A stretch of 64,000 bases of DNA from Ischnura elegans (GCF_921293095.1 NC_060259.1:41645812-41709811); one strand, 5' to 3'; counted from the first letter of the stretch, positions 10,664 through 22,539 are shown. The notes: a model not told the origin generated them from the letters alone. Translations and numbers: made by a program.

Positions 10664-13600
10664 TTGCATTGCATTGAAGCTGACTATTCGTCGCAACCAT
10701 CCATCAGCTAACTAATTCGCACGGAATTTTCGTAGCAATAAAAGCGAAGTAAGTGTAATGTCCCTTAGAGGAAAAACAGTGCCAATTCTGTGAGAAACCA
10801 TCAGCATTTCTAACTGCAGATGTACAATATGACCAGACAGTCGTAACGCTGGTAACATAAATACATAATTTGTGGATCAGTAATATCTTTCTGATGATCT
10901 TATCATGCTTGCTCTCAATTATTAGGCCAATAAATCAGTAGATGTATGACAATATCGTTACGTTTAAATATCTGATCATTACTGACGTTCTTCTGAGGGC
11001 TAAAGCATGTTTAATTTTTCATCATTACTATCTTCTCTAGGATAAGATGTTTCACTGTAAAAAGGTCGGTATGCCTTGAGCTTAGCTGGGTGTGGGAAAT
11101 AGTCACCCTTTCCAGTAGTACCATCGGTTCGATATTTGTCGTAGGATAGAAGATAGCGCACGTGAATGTCTCATGGGAAAAACACATTTGAAATGGACTT
11201 ATGCACCCAATCTAACACTCATCTCTCGTCGTACATAATATTCTCTCGCCATGAGTCAGAGTAATGGATGCTGGTAGCAGTGGAAAAGGGCAGGACCCTT
11301 CTGCTGGGATGAGGGAGCCAAGGCTTATTTGGTCGTTGATTTGATTTGATTCCGTATAGGAATGCTTGTGCATGCTGGATTGCTTCGAGGGCGGGTATAA
11401 CGAAGAGGAACGATACGGTGAAATTGAAATCATCGCTAGCAACTGTGAGCGTTTATTGATCGAAAACCTGACTAAAAAAACGACCGCAATTGCCACCACT
11501 GTGAAAAATAAATTCGTGCACATTCTGCATCAAACTCCACCTATGAGCTAAAGATGCTGACGGAATTACCGATGAAACTTTGATTGCCGTTGATAACACG
11601 CCTTTTTTTATAAAAAACGCCGTGGAAGCAGGAAAAACATAATCGCATCGACAAGTTATTTTTAAAGCGTTCTTAAGAAATAATTGTTCGGAAATTGATG
11701 ATAGTGGAGAAGTTAGATAAAGTTTAATGGGAGCATTCCGGTGGGCTCACATGGTGAAAAATCGACCGAATAAATCCCAAGGCGTGAATAAACATGGGAA
11801 ATATAAGAAAAAGTATTTCCCCTTTTGAGAAAAAATATTTTTTCGCAGTGTCATCTATTCTGAGGAGGCCTCTCTGAGCAAATATGGATTTTGCATATTT
11901 CAATTCTTTTGGAAAAAAAATGGCTGGACTTATGTACGGTGCTCCAATGGTATATTTTTATTGTTATGTTTTTTAAGTTTATTTTTTCATTGCGTGGTGT
12001 GTAGGTAGGGATACTGTTTATTTCATTTTGACTAAGATATCAAAATTTGAACTTATTAAAGTGAAAGTGTGTAATTAGTTAATTATGCGGTTATATGAAG
12101 TATATATAAAAAATTTCGGAAGATAAATAAGGTAAACGTAAAACCTTCCATTCGTGCAATTTACTTTCATAATGATTTGAAAAATTATAATACATTTGGG
12201 AATAAATATCTGCCCAGAGCCCGTTTATCATATTATTATTGCCTTGGTGATGGAATTAAAAAAGATCGAAAAGTTGACCTAGAGTTATGATACTGAATTA
12301 TTAATTTTTTAAATACGGCGCAACCTCTGAAAAAGGAGATTTTTATCAGCGAACTAAATTAGAAAAAGTTTTCTATCGCAGCATCTGCGTAAAAAATTAA
12401 GACCAGTCACCTCGAAGAGTATTCTTGATGTTTGATACAAACTTTCGGCTCCATTATTAATGGCCAAGCACACGTCTTAATATGATGTAGATATTTAAAA
12501 TGAATAAATACACTTGTTATATAACTTTCCGTAGGTCAACTGTGATAATCAGTAAAGTGGTGGCCCTCTGAAAATCGCACCACGAGGAATTTCTTTGGTG
12601 GGTCCTCCGGTCGCTAACCCAACTCACTTCGGACAAGGCCATCTCGCCAAGGTCCTCATGATCGGTAAACAGGGAGCGTCTCGATAACATTCGAATTCGA
12701 TGATATTTTCCGAAGGCTGCTTCTCATTTCCGACTCTTGCAAGATATCAACGGAACTTTCCAAGGCAAGCAAAGGCGAAGGACCTCAAGTGTCGACATGC
12801 GCTCAGACTCTTCCTGTGGAAGGGGGCGAATCGCGAAAAGATAGCGAATGGATTGATTCGGGAGGGGAAAATTTGAGATGGCCTTTGGTCATCATCGATT
12901 TCAAGCTTAATGTTATGCATACAATTTCAATTAAATACTTCCTTATTGTCGTTAGTGCTAACGATATTGCTCTGCTAAAGAGAATCAACTTTTGAGGAAA
13001 AATCCGTGTACAATGGCTCTGAAGCTCTAAAGTATTCACTTTGCTTTGCTTTCTTCTTTTTGGGAATAAGAATAATGATTTCATTCTAATTATCACGTTC
13101 TATCTCTTCCGTTGAGTAATTTCTGCCGATGGTCTTTTGGAACTGGGTTAAAGTATTCTCTCCTGCTTTTTTCATTAGCTCGGAAGGAATTTTATCCATT
13201 TCATATTCCTCCGTAAGTCTCTTGCTATTGCGTTAAATTCAGATCTTAAGATGTATTTCATCATTTTGTACTACACCTTCCTCTTCAGTAATATTTTGCG
13301 CCATCAATGATTTAATATATGAAATTATAGCCCTTCGGACGACACCGCAGCTCCATTTCAAGGATGGAGTCCTGCGCATCCAGGTTATTGCAAACCTGTC
13401 ATCTGTCTTTCTGTTTGCATCAAAAACTTTCCCGCAGCCTCCAATTATCCTGGACCATGTGGCGGGAGGTGAAAAACCATAAACCAAAACATGACCCGCG
13501 CAACAAGAATTTTGCTATACTCTTTTGATCTGCTTTGCTCAGTGTAATGCGGCAAAATGTAAATGACCAGTGTAGCAATGTCCATGATAAACGTTTTGTA

Positions 13601-13963
13601 TTGCCAATATTTCAGAAATTGACTAGTGCAGTTAAAGAAGATTTAGTATTAAGGAAGATAAGGATAAGGAAGGAGGAACGAAAATCTTCATCTATCACGA
13701 CTAGCATCCATGATCAAAGCTGTTACAGTCTCATCGAACGCAAAAAAACCATTATGACCAATCTCTTTGCGCAATGTCTGAAATTATATTCGCAGGATAG
13801 ATAATGCTATTTACGCTTGTGGATTATGTCACTTGATGTCATAAGAGAACTAATTTTCCATGGCTGAAATTTTAATCATACTTGGCAAACAACGCATTAA
13901 TCATCCCTACCATCCTTAGAATTCATTATATTTTACGCGATGCTATGGGTGGATAATATCGAC
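10664..13963. other. No gene recognised
   Basis: I see no convincing coding exon, RNA gene or complete repeat. The frames at 11212-11523, 12789-12995 and 12803-13096 overlap each other on opposite strands and show no motifs. Confidence 0.4.
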
Positions 13964-14227
13964 ATATCGATGGCTAAGTTCTAACAACACGTATCTCAAA
14001 ATTAGGCCGGTTTGAGGCAGGTATCTTAAACAAAGTGTATTGAGATTTAAAAAATAAAATTCAAGCAAAAAACAACTCTTTGTTTGTAAATGTATGCTTC
14101 TCTTTCAGTTTTATGAATTTTTGGTTTTTAATTTCAGTGTAAAATTTAAAATATAAATTGTTTCTTTTGCTCTCCTGAAAAGTGGCTATTTTTGAGATAC
14201 GAGTTGTTAGAACTTAGCCATCGATAT
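13964..14227. mobile_element. MITE with 38-bp terminal inverted repeats
   Basis: The arms 13964-14001 and 14190-14227 are reverse complements with a single mismatch and begin 'ATATCGATGGCTAAGTTC'. The ~190-bp centre is AT-rich and non-coding. Weak matching continues a few bases outward. No clear target-site duplication was found, so the superfamily is undetermined. Confidence 0.75.
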
Positions 14228-14394
14228 ATCCTTTTTATTATGGGGTATGGTCTTTTTTCGGAGATTGATTATTTCAGTGTGATACTGGCTACATCCGTCA
14301 GACATTTTCCTGCATGAATAGATTATAAAATAAATGTCTGCTCTGAACCAATGCTAAGTATAATGACCACAAGTGGAGACTTTCGTGGCCCTTA

Positions 14395-14628
14395 AGGCCG
14401 TTTTACACGAGGTACGGAATTGCGCAGGTTAGAGCTGCATTAATTTCTAAAATGGCGCGGAATTGCGCGAATGCATGAACGAAATTAAAACAGTGGCTAT
14501 TTTGCCGTCTCGCATTCACGCATTCTCGCATGTGTTCTAGCAATTCACCGCTTTACACGACGCAATTTTGATTGCGCCTTCGCACGTACGTCAGATTGCG
14601 CAATTCCGTGTACCGTGTAAAACGGCCT
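14395..14628. mobile_element. PIF/Harbinger-like MITE, TTA duplication
   Basis: This 234-bp element has ~32-bp terminal inverted repeats starting 'AGGCCGTTTTACACG' and ending in 'GGAATTGCGCA', with a few mismatches between ends. It is flanked by TTA on both sides (14392-14394 and 14629-14631). A 3-bp TTA duplication is typical of PIF/Harbinger elements; the superfamily assignment is an inference from that. There is no coding capacity. Confidence 0.7.
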
Positions 14629-14631
14629 TTA

Positions 14632-15517
14632 GAGTGAGTTACAACAGATAATATGAACAACCATCTCTATACAATTATTCATAAATGTGCTAAATTTGTT
14701 TTATAGTTTCGAATTTACAGACCAAAATTTTACACAAATACAAAGTTTTCCTTCGCATCGAAAACACATTATAAAAATTTCTCTAACGTGAGGCAATTTC
14801 AAGAATTATCTTTTTACGTCTGAGACGAAATAAGACATTATTATAAAAAGTGCTCAATACAAATAACGCCACCTATAGTTCTTAGTTAGTAAGTTAGAAG
14901 ATACTTATATGGGGAGGTGAGATTGATGTACGGGGACATGAAATATGAATCGAATACAGGTGAAAGGAAAAGTTCAGGGGTTTACGACCAAGATAAAAGC
15001 CCACCTCTCGCGGAACTACTCGAATTCTCGTCTTCAAACTGATGACTGCATTCCATGAAAAATATAAAGCCCGTACTCATGGAAAAAAATTACATCCCTA
15101 TAGGAACAGTCGAATCCGGTTTCAATAGAGCAACCGGTGGAGCATTCTATGATTCGCACAAGGGGAGGCTCTAGTTCGTCCGGCAGGAGAATCATTTATG
15201 TTGCCACGTAGAACGCATTTGAATCGGTTTTCAGAAATATCCACTGCACGGCAATGTGTGGAGATCGATCCATATACTCTTAATATTTGCTATCTATTAA
15301 CTAGAGTGGAGAGGAATTGCGTTGCAACTTTGTGAATTTTGTAGATTATATTCTCACAAATATGAGTTCTGGGTTCCATCCTTTTTACTTTCTAATTTCT
15401 CCGTGAATACTTGATCGTTTTGTCCATTAGCGACCCGAGAAACCACTTTTATAGCCCATTTAAATATGCGCCAGGTGACAACACATATTGGCCGACTGTA
15501 GAATCTTCGACTAGTGA
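14632..15517. other. No gene recognised
   Basis: This is AT-rich sequence between two MITEs. I found no supported feature in it. Confidence 0.45.
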
Positions 15518-15525
15518 AGCTAGGC

Positions 15526-15717
15526 CAGGGATGCCGACTTACAAAAAATATTGGGGGGGGCCAAACTGGGGATCTTGCCCCGGAAAATTTTATAAGTATT
15601 GAGTTTTGAGTTTTTTAAGCACTTTAGAAGAGTCATATGATCAACATTAGAACCCCGATAACTCGAATCTCAATATCTGGACACTCCCCCTCAGGCCCCA
15701 TGGGGTCGGCGCCACTG
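15526..15717. mobile_element. hAT-type MITE with 8-bp target duplication
   Basis: This 192-bp non-coding element begins 'CAGGGATGCCGAC' and ends (reverse strand) 'CAGTGGCGCCGAC', a short imperfect terminal inverted repeat. It is flanked by the perfect 8-bp direct repeat AGCTAGGC at 15518-15525 and 15718-15725. An 8-bp duplication with CAG.. ends is the hAT signature. Confidence 0.75.
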
Positions 15718-16129
15718 AGCTAGGCCGATCATGGAATATCTCAGGAATCAGGATCATGACCAGCTCAGGAAATATTCCAGATTATGCAAAAATGCGCACA
15801 GCGAATAAAGCGCAAATGTAGATTCGTGCGAAGAAAGCGCACATGGGCCAATGCGACTGTTTAGGGTAGGGATTGCGTTATCAGGAAATGAATACCTGGA
15901 GCTGTTTGGAGGTGAGTCTTTACGCAATACAATAGCTCAAGTTACATTCCTCCTGACCATCCACCACAATTCACCCCACTCTTCAGGGGTGCCGTCACGT
16001 AATAAAATTTAAACTGTTTTAACCTTACGGTAAGGCAATATAAGGGAGTATTTCAACGCAAAAAAGAAAAATACGATCCGCCGAAAAGGAAATATCGGTC
16101 CTTTCAACCACTTCAGTCTTCCAACATGG

Positions 16130-16640
16130 TAGAGCATGGACAACAGATATCGGTACAGGGACGCTTGCAGTGGATACGGGGCGCAGCTTTCATTCTGCTC
16201 GTGTCACGAGTCCCATTCGATGTGTTGGAGATGCGAATCGCGCGGTGTCGCGGAACAGGAAGGCGTCTGGCGGGGATGAGACTGGCGATCACTAACCCCT
16301 CTCGCGCGAAACTCCTTCATTTGCGCATCAATGACCGTGGGAGGGGTGGTGGGGGGGGCAGACGTCATCGGCGGCGCCGTGGACTTCGGGCCGTCGTGGA
16401 TGCAGCGGAGGCGCAGTTCCCGCGCCGCGGAAGGACTCTCTGGTGACGCGCGCAGAGCATGAGGACGGTCGTCGCCAAAACATGCCGATGGCACGACGGG
16501 GGCGGTTTCGTAAGCGGGGCGCCACGCCGGGTGCATGCTCCCTTCGCCTGACGGAACGCCCCCGGGGGCGGTGACGCGCGAGGCTGGTGGCGGACCCCGC
16601 CCTCAGACATGCTCCCCCGCTCGGATGATCTAATCGCGAG
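16130..16640. other. GC- and CpG-rich island
   Basis: This is a sharp island of high GC and many CpG dinucleotides in otherwise AT-rich DNA. Open frames on both strands (16126-16446 plus, 16328-16708 minus) are Arg/Pro/Gly-rich products of base composition and show no domain. It could be a promoter or first exon of a gene lying outside my ability to join, or a foreign or unmethylated insert. No TATA box or splice partner is evident. Confidence 0.4.
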
Positions 16641-17204
16641 CTCTCCCTCTCGCTCGAGATCATCGGAAAATACCCACGTGGAGAATTGCGACGGTTGTCA
16701 GCTTTCATGGAAAATTATTAGCAAAGCTGCAAGAGATTGAGGGATCTGGGGCCTCAAACCCCCCAGATATGTTTGATTGATTCGTTGTTAAGTGCATTCA
16801 CTCCAAATTAGCCCACCAAAATGTATCCCTTCCACTAATGAACACCACCAAAAAATTCTCTGTCTAAGCCCTTCGTTCTAATCGCATGATTATCGAGGAA
16901 AAGTAATTGGTCTGCAGCACATAACTGGATCCTACTGGTGACTTAATGAAAATGTAAATTGATTCAAAGTTATGTAATCGCTAAAAAAGCACAGTAGTTG
17001 AATATAACTTTGAAAGGAACACGGACTTAAGGTCTTGTTCTCTTAAATTTACCGGAATGAATAATAGACTCTCCCATACGTAATATGAGGACCTGAGGAG
17101 AAAGTTTGTACTAGTATCGTAATAAGTGCTGTTTTTCCTAAGATTATCTAATATGTTATAATTAACATGCCTTACGGTGGAACGGGAAAAATATCAAGAA
17201 ATAA
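16641..17204. other. No gene recognised
   Basis: This is AT-rich sequence between the CpG-rich island and the LINE remnant. No supported feature was found. Confidence 0.45.
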
Positions 17205-18225
17205 TATCTACATCTACATAATACCCTGCGAGTCAGGGTAGGGTCCTTGGCAGGGGGTGATCAATCACCAGCATGCAGCATGCAATAGGATTCCCACATG
17301 CACACCACACGGTACAAAAAGCGATACGCATACTAACAAATAATACTACCGCATCCATTCAAAGGCGAAACTCATTAAGGTTTTCAGCCAATAAAGCTAG
17401 AGCATACGAAGCGTGCTGTTAGAAATAATAAGAAAATTCAGAAACATGCATTAAGGTATGCATATGTCAGTAAGCTATAATATAAATAATATTATCTATA
17501 TGTGAGTTCTCATACTGCCGTTGTAGTCTCTCATTGATCGTGTAAAAAATATATACTGATTCTGACTGTTCTACAGTCTATCTCTCTTATGTTATTTCTA
17601 TGATCTGATCTACCGTAGTATGTTGGCGTTCGTAGGATATGGCTACTTCGTCAGAAAATACATTGCTCTTGAATTTATCTAATAGGTTTAGTCAATTTTT
17701 CATTCTACGGTCTGACAGAGAATCCCAGCCGAGTTTACCTAAGAGGTCAGTTACACTAAAAAGGACTATCGTAGCGACTCTTCTCGTACCTGGCAGCCAT
17801 TCTTTGCACGCGTTATAACTATTTTTAAGCCTATTTCATGAGGATCCCAAACTCTGGCAGCGTATTCTAAATGGAGTCTAACGAGGGAGAAGTAGCTAAT
17901 TTCTCTCACTTTGCCGTCTTACTTTCCCAATATTCTTTTGGCAGACCCCAATTTACGATTATCTTGACCTGTTACTTCCCGAATATATTTGTTCCGCGAT
18001 AGATCATTATTGAGTCTAACTCCTAGGTGTTTCACGGATTCTACAGTTTCTAATTGGGTACCCTGAATAATATAGCTATCTTATGGGGAGTTATTTTTTT
18101 TACAGATATTAATAACTACGCATTTTTTCAAATTTAATTCTAACTATCATGCATCGCACCACGCTTGGATAGCAGCAAGGTTGTTCGTTAGTTCCACCCT
18201 ATCTTTACTGGAACGGATAAAAAAG
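17205..18225 (-). pseudogene. Decayed Jockey/CR1-type LINE 3' half
   Basis: Reading the minus strand from 18225 downwards gives the C-terminal part of a non-LTR reverse transcriptase interrupted by several stops. Recognisable pieces are 'NNLAAIQAWCD', 'LNLKKCVVI', 'ESVKHLGVRLNNDLS' and, after a stop, 'REISYFSLVRLHLEYAA' followed by 'VWDPHE'. The KC..LGV and SLVRP-hLEYAA-VWDP blocks are typical of Jockey/CR1-clade elements. The remainder down to 17205 looks like 3' UTR and ends in a (GATGTA)n tail, seen on the plus strand as ATCTACATCTACAT. It is not the same family as the RTE-type element at 6-7.6 kb. Confidence 0.8.
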
Positions 18226-18229
18226 TACC

Positions 18230-18320
18230 TCACATTTAGGCACCGAAGAGATTAGAACTCTCCATCTCCTGCTTACTAGACAGGGGTTTTAACCAACTGA
18301 GCCAAGGCGGTGAAGATCCA
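18230..18320 (-). repeat. tRNA-like SINE fragment
   Basis: On the minus strand it reads like a tRNA-derived head: an A-box-like 'TTGGCTCAGTTGGTTAAAAC', an anticodon-arm-like centre and a degenerate B box. Placement is approximate and no intact cloverleaf is proposed. Confidence 0.4.
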
Positions 18321-19350
18321 ATGTAACCCAAGTGTAAATCGTAACAAGGTATCTGTACTTGATTACAAGCTATGAGTAGAGTGTGTGTGTATTAATGTAA
18401 AATTGGGTTACTTCCATTCACAGTAAATGGAAACTATGAAATGAATCGTGTTTTTTATCAGATGGAAATGTGATGATTATCACATCTAAAATATCTTATT
18501 CCAAGATCTTCATGTATTAGTCATACAGTTATTAATATTTACGGTGATGAATTGAATTTCTCCTCATATCGCTTGAGTCCTCTATATTAAATCAATTATC
18601 CTTTAATTCTTCACCGCGGAACCCCCTATTATTTCAAGCATTGTCAGGTTTTTCGTTGAACCAACTCGTTATTTATTACTAATAATTTATTCCTGATGAA
18701 ATTTAATTGGATATAATTATTCAGTTTGAGTTGAAATGTCTGAAGAAATTGCTTTTAGGGTGTTTACAATTAGATTTCACTGTTACCGACCCTGGCTTCG
18801 TTACACAGTAAATATTTTTGGGTTAACATAAAACCTTAAGTAGTAGCACTCATGTTGCAATTTCTTCGGACACTCCAGACTTTCCTTGAAGCTATCCCCG
18901 TCACCATAACTTATATTCTGTTGAATATTTCTCTATACTAATTTAGTACCCCTAGACCAGGCCGCACAGCATGGTCACAGCGCGATCCCTGATTTGTCTT
19001 CGAAGTAGCAGCAACAATATGCAGTGCATGTATAGGGCGTTCGATGAACATCATTAGTTAATTCTGCTGTGTTTATTACTTTCGGCGCATTTGATTGTAG
19101 GTCAATGTATTCATTTACGTTCGTATTCCTTATCGTTCATTTTATTGTCCTTATTAAGAAAAATTAAATGGTTCACTCTGCGAGCAAATTAACGTCGGGC
19201 ACTGGGAGCATCTTTGTTTTGATGGCGAGGTTATGCGATTATGTATTCGGAAAAAAACAAAGAGCGTCATCCAGAGTTCCGCGACATCCCGGGAGATTAG
19301 AGGGCAGTGGGCGGGGAAGGAGGGGCGGCCCACCCCGCATCTGTGTGGCC
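18321..19350. other. Upstream region of small gene; nothing specific
   Basis: It is AT-rich up to about 19.26 kb, then becomes GC-rich over the last ~90 bp before the TATA-like box. No coding exon was recognised. Confidence 0.4.
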
Positions 19351-19358
19351 TTTAAAAG
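19351..19358 (+). promoter_or_regulatory. TATA-like box of small gene
   Basis: TTTAAAAG lies in a GC-rich context, and a transcription start is expected about 30 bp downstream near 19380. It is the only TATA-like match immediately upstream of the well-placed ATG at 19615. Confidence 0.5.
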
Positions 19359-19437
19359 CAGACGCGCGGACACCGACTGCAGACTCACCACCAGAGCCCG
19401 CTGACAACCACTAGTGCTCTCTTAACGTAGTGCTCTC

Positions 19438-19581
19438 ACATCTCGCTTCCGAAGGCTACTTCCTGCGCCAATCTTCGCGTCTATCACTGCTCTCCCCTGC
19501 TGACAGAGGCTGCTGCCTGCGCCGATTGCACCTTCTACTGCCGCCGACATCTCGCTTCCGAAGGCAACTGCCTGCGCCAAT
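19438..19581 (+). repeat. Three ~54-bp imperfect tandem repeats in 5' leader
   Basis: Copies are centred on 'GAAGGCTACTTCCTGCGCC' (19451), 'AGAGGCTGCTGCCTGCGCC' (19505) and 'GAAGGCAACTGCCTGCGCC' (19560). Spacing is 54-55 bp. They occupy the inferred 5' UTR of the small gene. Frames remain open across them on both strands, probably because of base composition. Confidence 0.65.
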
Positions 19582-19614
19582 TGCCCTCTGGCACTCGTCC
19601 TCTCTACCGACAAC

Positions 19615-19836
19615 ATGCTCGTGGGATCATCACCCTTGTACCTGTCCGGCAGGAACGCCGTGAAGGCGGTTTATTGGCTCACCTCGAGCAGCGACAACAG
19701 TGCCCGCATGGTCAAGTACGGTCGCTTCCTCAACTTCGTGAAGCCGGCTGAGGCCCAGGCGGAGCAGAGGGCCCTGGCGAGGGCCGTCCGGTCAGAGGCC
19801 CCGGTCCAGCGGCCCAACTACGCGAGCGGTGTGTAA
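19615..19836 (+). CDS. Small protein of unknown function (73 residues)
   Basis: I do not recognise this protein. The frame starts in a strong insect-type context (GACAACATG) and ends TAA at 19834-19836. It sits inside what looks like a complete short transcription unit: TATA-like box at 19351, start near 19380, repeat-bearing leader, this frame, an AU-rich element at 20035-20047 and a poly(A) signal at 20075. The product has no clear signal peptide or membrane helix. Its C-terminal half is rich in Ala, Glu, Gln and Arg ('AEAQAEQRALARAVRSEA'), suggesting a helix. The GGTGTGT at the stop could alternatively be a splice donor, making this a first exon. Codon use is GC-rich, unlike the surroundings, which favours real coding sequence. 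The overlapping frame at 19430-19663 is a less likely alternative because its ATG context is weaker. Confidence 0.5.
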   Translation: MLVGSSPLYLSGRNAVKAVYWLTSSSDNSARMVKYGRFLNFVKPAEAQAEQRALARAVRSEAPVQRPNYASGV

Positions 19837-20034
19837 ACATGCTGTTTTACCTTGTGCTGCGCCCCTTCGGGTGACACTGCGGCTCGCCGGCGGTGACGCC
19901 GCGGCCCGCGGGCTTCCTTCGTGCTACCTCATGGAGCGGATGTTTCTGAGTGGCATGCTTGACTGTGCAGTGACACTGGGGACATGAAAGTATTCTCAAC
20001 ACGTTGATGTTGTTGTCTGTGTTATCCATGTATT

Positions 20035-20047
20035 ATTTATTTATTTA
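20035..20047 (+). promoter_or_regulatory. AU-rich element in 3' UTR
   Basis: Three overlapping ATTTA pentamers (ATTTATTTATTTA) lie about 200 bp after the stop codon and 28 bp before the poly(A) signal. Such elements usually mark unstable, rapidly regulated mRNAs. This role is inferred from the motif. Confidence 0.5.
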
Positions 20048-20074
20048 CTCTACATGTGTGCGATTATGGTGTGC

Positions 20075-20080
20075 ATTAAA
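20075..20080 (+). terminator. Poly(A) signal ATTAAA of small gene
   Basis: ATTAAA is followed by T-rich and GT-containing sequence, as expected for a cleavage and polyadenylation site near 20095-20105. Confidence 0.45.
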
Positions 20081-20654
20081 TTCAATCGTCAAAAGTTTCT
20101 GGTTGATTTGATTTTTTTCCTTACCTATCTGGTTCCCCTGTTCCTCCCCGGTCCATGAAACGATTTTTTGGCTCCTGAATTTTATGCTGACTGCTGACTA
20201 TTAAGATTATGTAATATTGGTGATAGTCGGGTTTTAATTTTAGCAATTTCTAATGTTGTGGATCGAAGAACTTTAAAATTTGAATGAGGATTGATTTATT
20301 CCTGGCAGAACTTAATTAAAGTTTTCTTCCGGTTTGAGGTAATTGAATGATACTATATTCAATGAGGATCTTAGTCAACGATGGGAGAATATAGTTGAAT
20401 ATTTTTTTCTCCTTCAGTAAGTAGTGATTGATATCGTTGTAAAAACTTAGCTTCAGCATAGTTTTCTAAATAAGTTACCCATGGCCTGAAGGTCCATTGT
20501 CTCGTCAAAAATTAGCAAAATACTTAATTAAAGCTCCAATGGGGAATTCGCACTGAAAAATCTTTTGACTCATTAATTTTACGAATTCATATATCCTAAT
20601 TTCCATTCAGTCCTTCTACTAAGCCTTTATAGTGGAATTCGTCATTTTCCTGAC

Positions 20655-20715
20655 GGTTCATTAGTATATAAGGGTTCGAATCCCGGTATAGTCAAATGGT
20701 TACTTCACAGCAATG
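20655..20715 (+). repeat. tRNA-derived SINE head
   Basis: The B-box-like 'GGGTTCGAATCCCGG' is followed by 'TATAGTCAAATGGTTACTTC'. It belongs to the same dispersed family as 4255-4345. Confidence 0.55.
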
Positions 20716-20839
20716 TTCTTCCTTTTGTCAAAGTATACATACAATTAGTATATTTGTCCGTAGACATGCGCACTGGACCTTAACTGCTTCCAAGTTACCG
20801 TGGATGAAATTTACTATGAAAAAATCATATGGTGAGGGT

Positions 20840-20910
20840 ACCAATTGTGTAATTGGCAATTGGGAGATCCAGGTTCGAATCTAGGCTCAGGCAAATGACA
20901 TTTTCACGGT
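20840..20910 (+). repeat. tRNA-derived SINE head
   Basis: 'CCAGGTTCGAATCTAGG' followed by 'CTCAGGCAAATGACATTTTC' is a second copy of the same head type within 200 bp of the previous one. Confidence 0.55.
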
Positions 20911-21220
20911 GAATATCATCCTTGGTGTAAGTTTATTGCTTGGTGTTTCTATCCAAACACTTGGGTGCGCATCTGCGTGCAAGACAGAAGACAAGACAGT
21001 TAATATAATATTGTATAATATTTTATATTGGTTCCAATCGCTCCAAGGCCATAGGGAACATCGAGGGAGGCTGTTCTGGGGAATGGTCATGGTCGTAGCC
21101 CTGAGACGAGGTCAAGGGTGTGAGCCCTCCTCTACGCGCTTGTTATTCTGAAGTTATTGTGATTTTTTTCAATTATATCATCGAAAATCAACTATTTTCG
21201 ATGAGAGAGCACTTCAACAG

Positions 21221-21445
21221 TCATCATCATCAACAATTAGCAGTATGAAGATTGGTTTGACTCAGCTCTCCCCTCAATTCCCCCATCAGATAATCTTTTA
21301 ATATTAACATAGTTCCTCTGTTTCATATCCTCTATAACCTTCTTTTTGCATCTCTTTGGAGGTCTTCCTTTGACGTTTTTCCCTTCTACGTGTCCCTCAT
21401 CGATTTCAAACATCAGATCATCGTGCCTCAAGGTTTGTTCGATTA
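21221..21445 (-). mobile_element. RTE-type LINE 3' fragment
   Basis: The minus strand encodes 'MRHDDLMFEIDEGHVEGK', 'GRPPKRCKKKVIEDMKQ' and the terminal '(R)RAESNQSS', matching the C-terminus of the family at 5984-7592. The CATCATCATCA run at the left edge is its microsatellite tail. It keeps the segment that is deleted in the 6-7.6 kb copy. Confidence 0.8.
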
Positions 21446-22539
21446 AATTGCAAAATGTCAGGAGACTTCTCTCCTCCTCCTCTTATGACTTCCAAAATTA
21501 TCTAACATTGCATCCACTTGAACTTCATGAGAGTAAACTTGTACTTGGATTAACATATTGTTAGGTACTCTAATTTGCCTCCCCAACTGACAAACGCTGA
21601 TCTAGGATTTCACTACATCTATCTCCTTCCCATTCTTTTCCATTAACGAACAATGACTTTCATCATTTGGAAACCTCTAAGTTCAATCAAGGGCTACACC
21701 CACTGATTTGCATTAGGGTAGTCTGGAGATAATACGTGAATAAGAGAGAATTCAAAATGATGCAAAATTTCAGAGAGGAAAGACCATTGTTCATGACATT
21801 GGATCGAACCAGCGCGGTGTGGGGCGATTGGAGGCCCTCGGTTGGGGATCATGATGAGGCCTCCTTAGCGGGGGGTTTTCGGGGGGCTCCCACGGAAAAT
21901 TTTTAGAAAATTGCATGCCTGGAAATGGATTTCGGCGAAACTCTAGTTCTAAAAAAAAAGGTAAACAGAAGCTAATAAAAATTTCAATTTCGTAAAAAAT
22001 ACTATGAAAAGTGAGAATTTCAATGGTCATAAAAGTTTATAACGTATTATGACTTTATTATCTATGTAATAAATCTATAAATCTTGATCCTTGTAACCGC
22101 ACTGAAATCTAAAAAAAGTCTCTTGCATAACCTATCCGAATAACCCTTTCAAAAAAGCAACACATGCTCTTTTATCTTCTGACAACTTTATTGTATTCAT
22201 TTTTTATGTGGATAAGATTTTTACGCTGGGAATTTTGTAAATTAAGCGAATAATGAAAATGCATAGTTTTATAAGAGAGAAAGAAAAACTTTGGTTAAAA
22301 TAGTCTGAGTATTTTTTATAACACCTTTTATTTCACGACAGACGTGTGTGTTGTGGGGGTCCTCTCATCTCGGAGCCCTCTGCAATTGCCGACCAGCCGA
22401 CCGCCTTCAGATCGGACCATGACGCATCAAATTCACACAGAGTGGCTTAAACACTTAAGAGGACGTATTAATCCATCTCCACCGGTATTTTATCGTCAAA
22501 TACATTCATTTTAACGTATTCTTCACCTTGAAAATTGGT
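21446..22539. other. No gene recognised; G-rich repeat-like patch
   Basis: Around 21815-21915 there is a G-rich block ('GGGGGGTTTTCGGGGGGCTC') followed by 'AAAATTTTTAGAAAATT'. This is typical of degraded transposon ends, but I cannot delimit an element. The rest is unassigned. Confidence 0.35.

Noticed and set aside
16126..16708. Arg/Pro-rich open frames on both strands
   Set aside because: They overlap each other, lack motifs and are explained by the GC-rich composition that removes stop codons.
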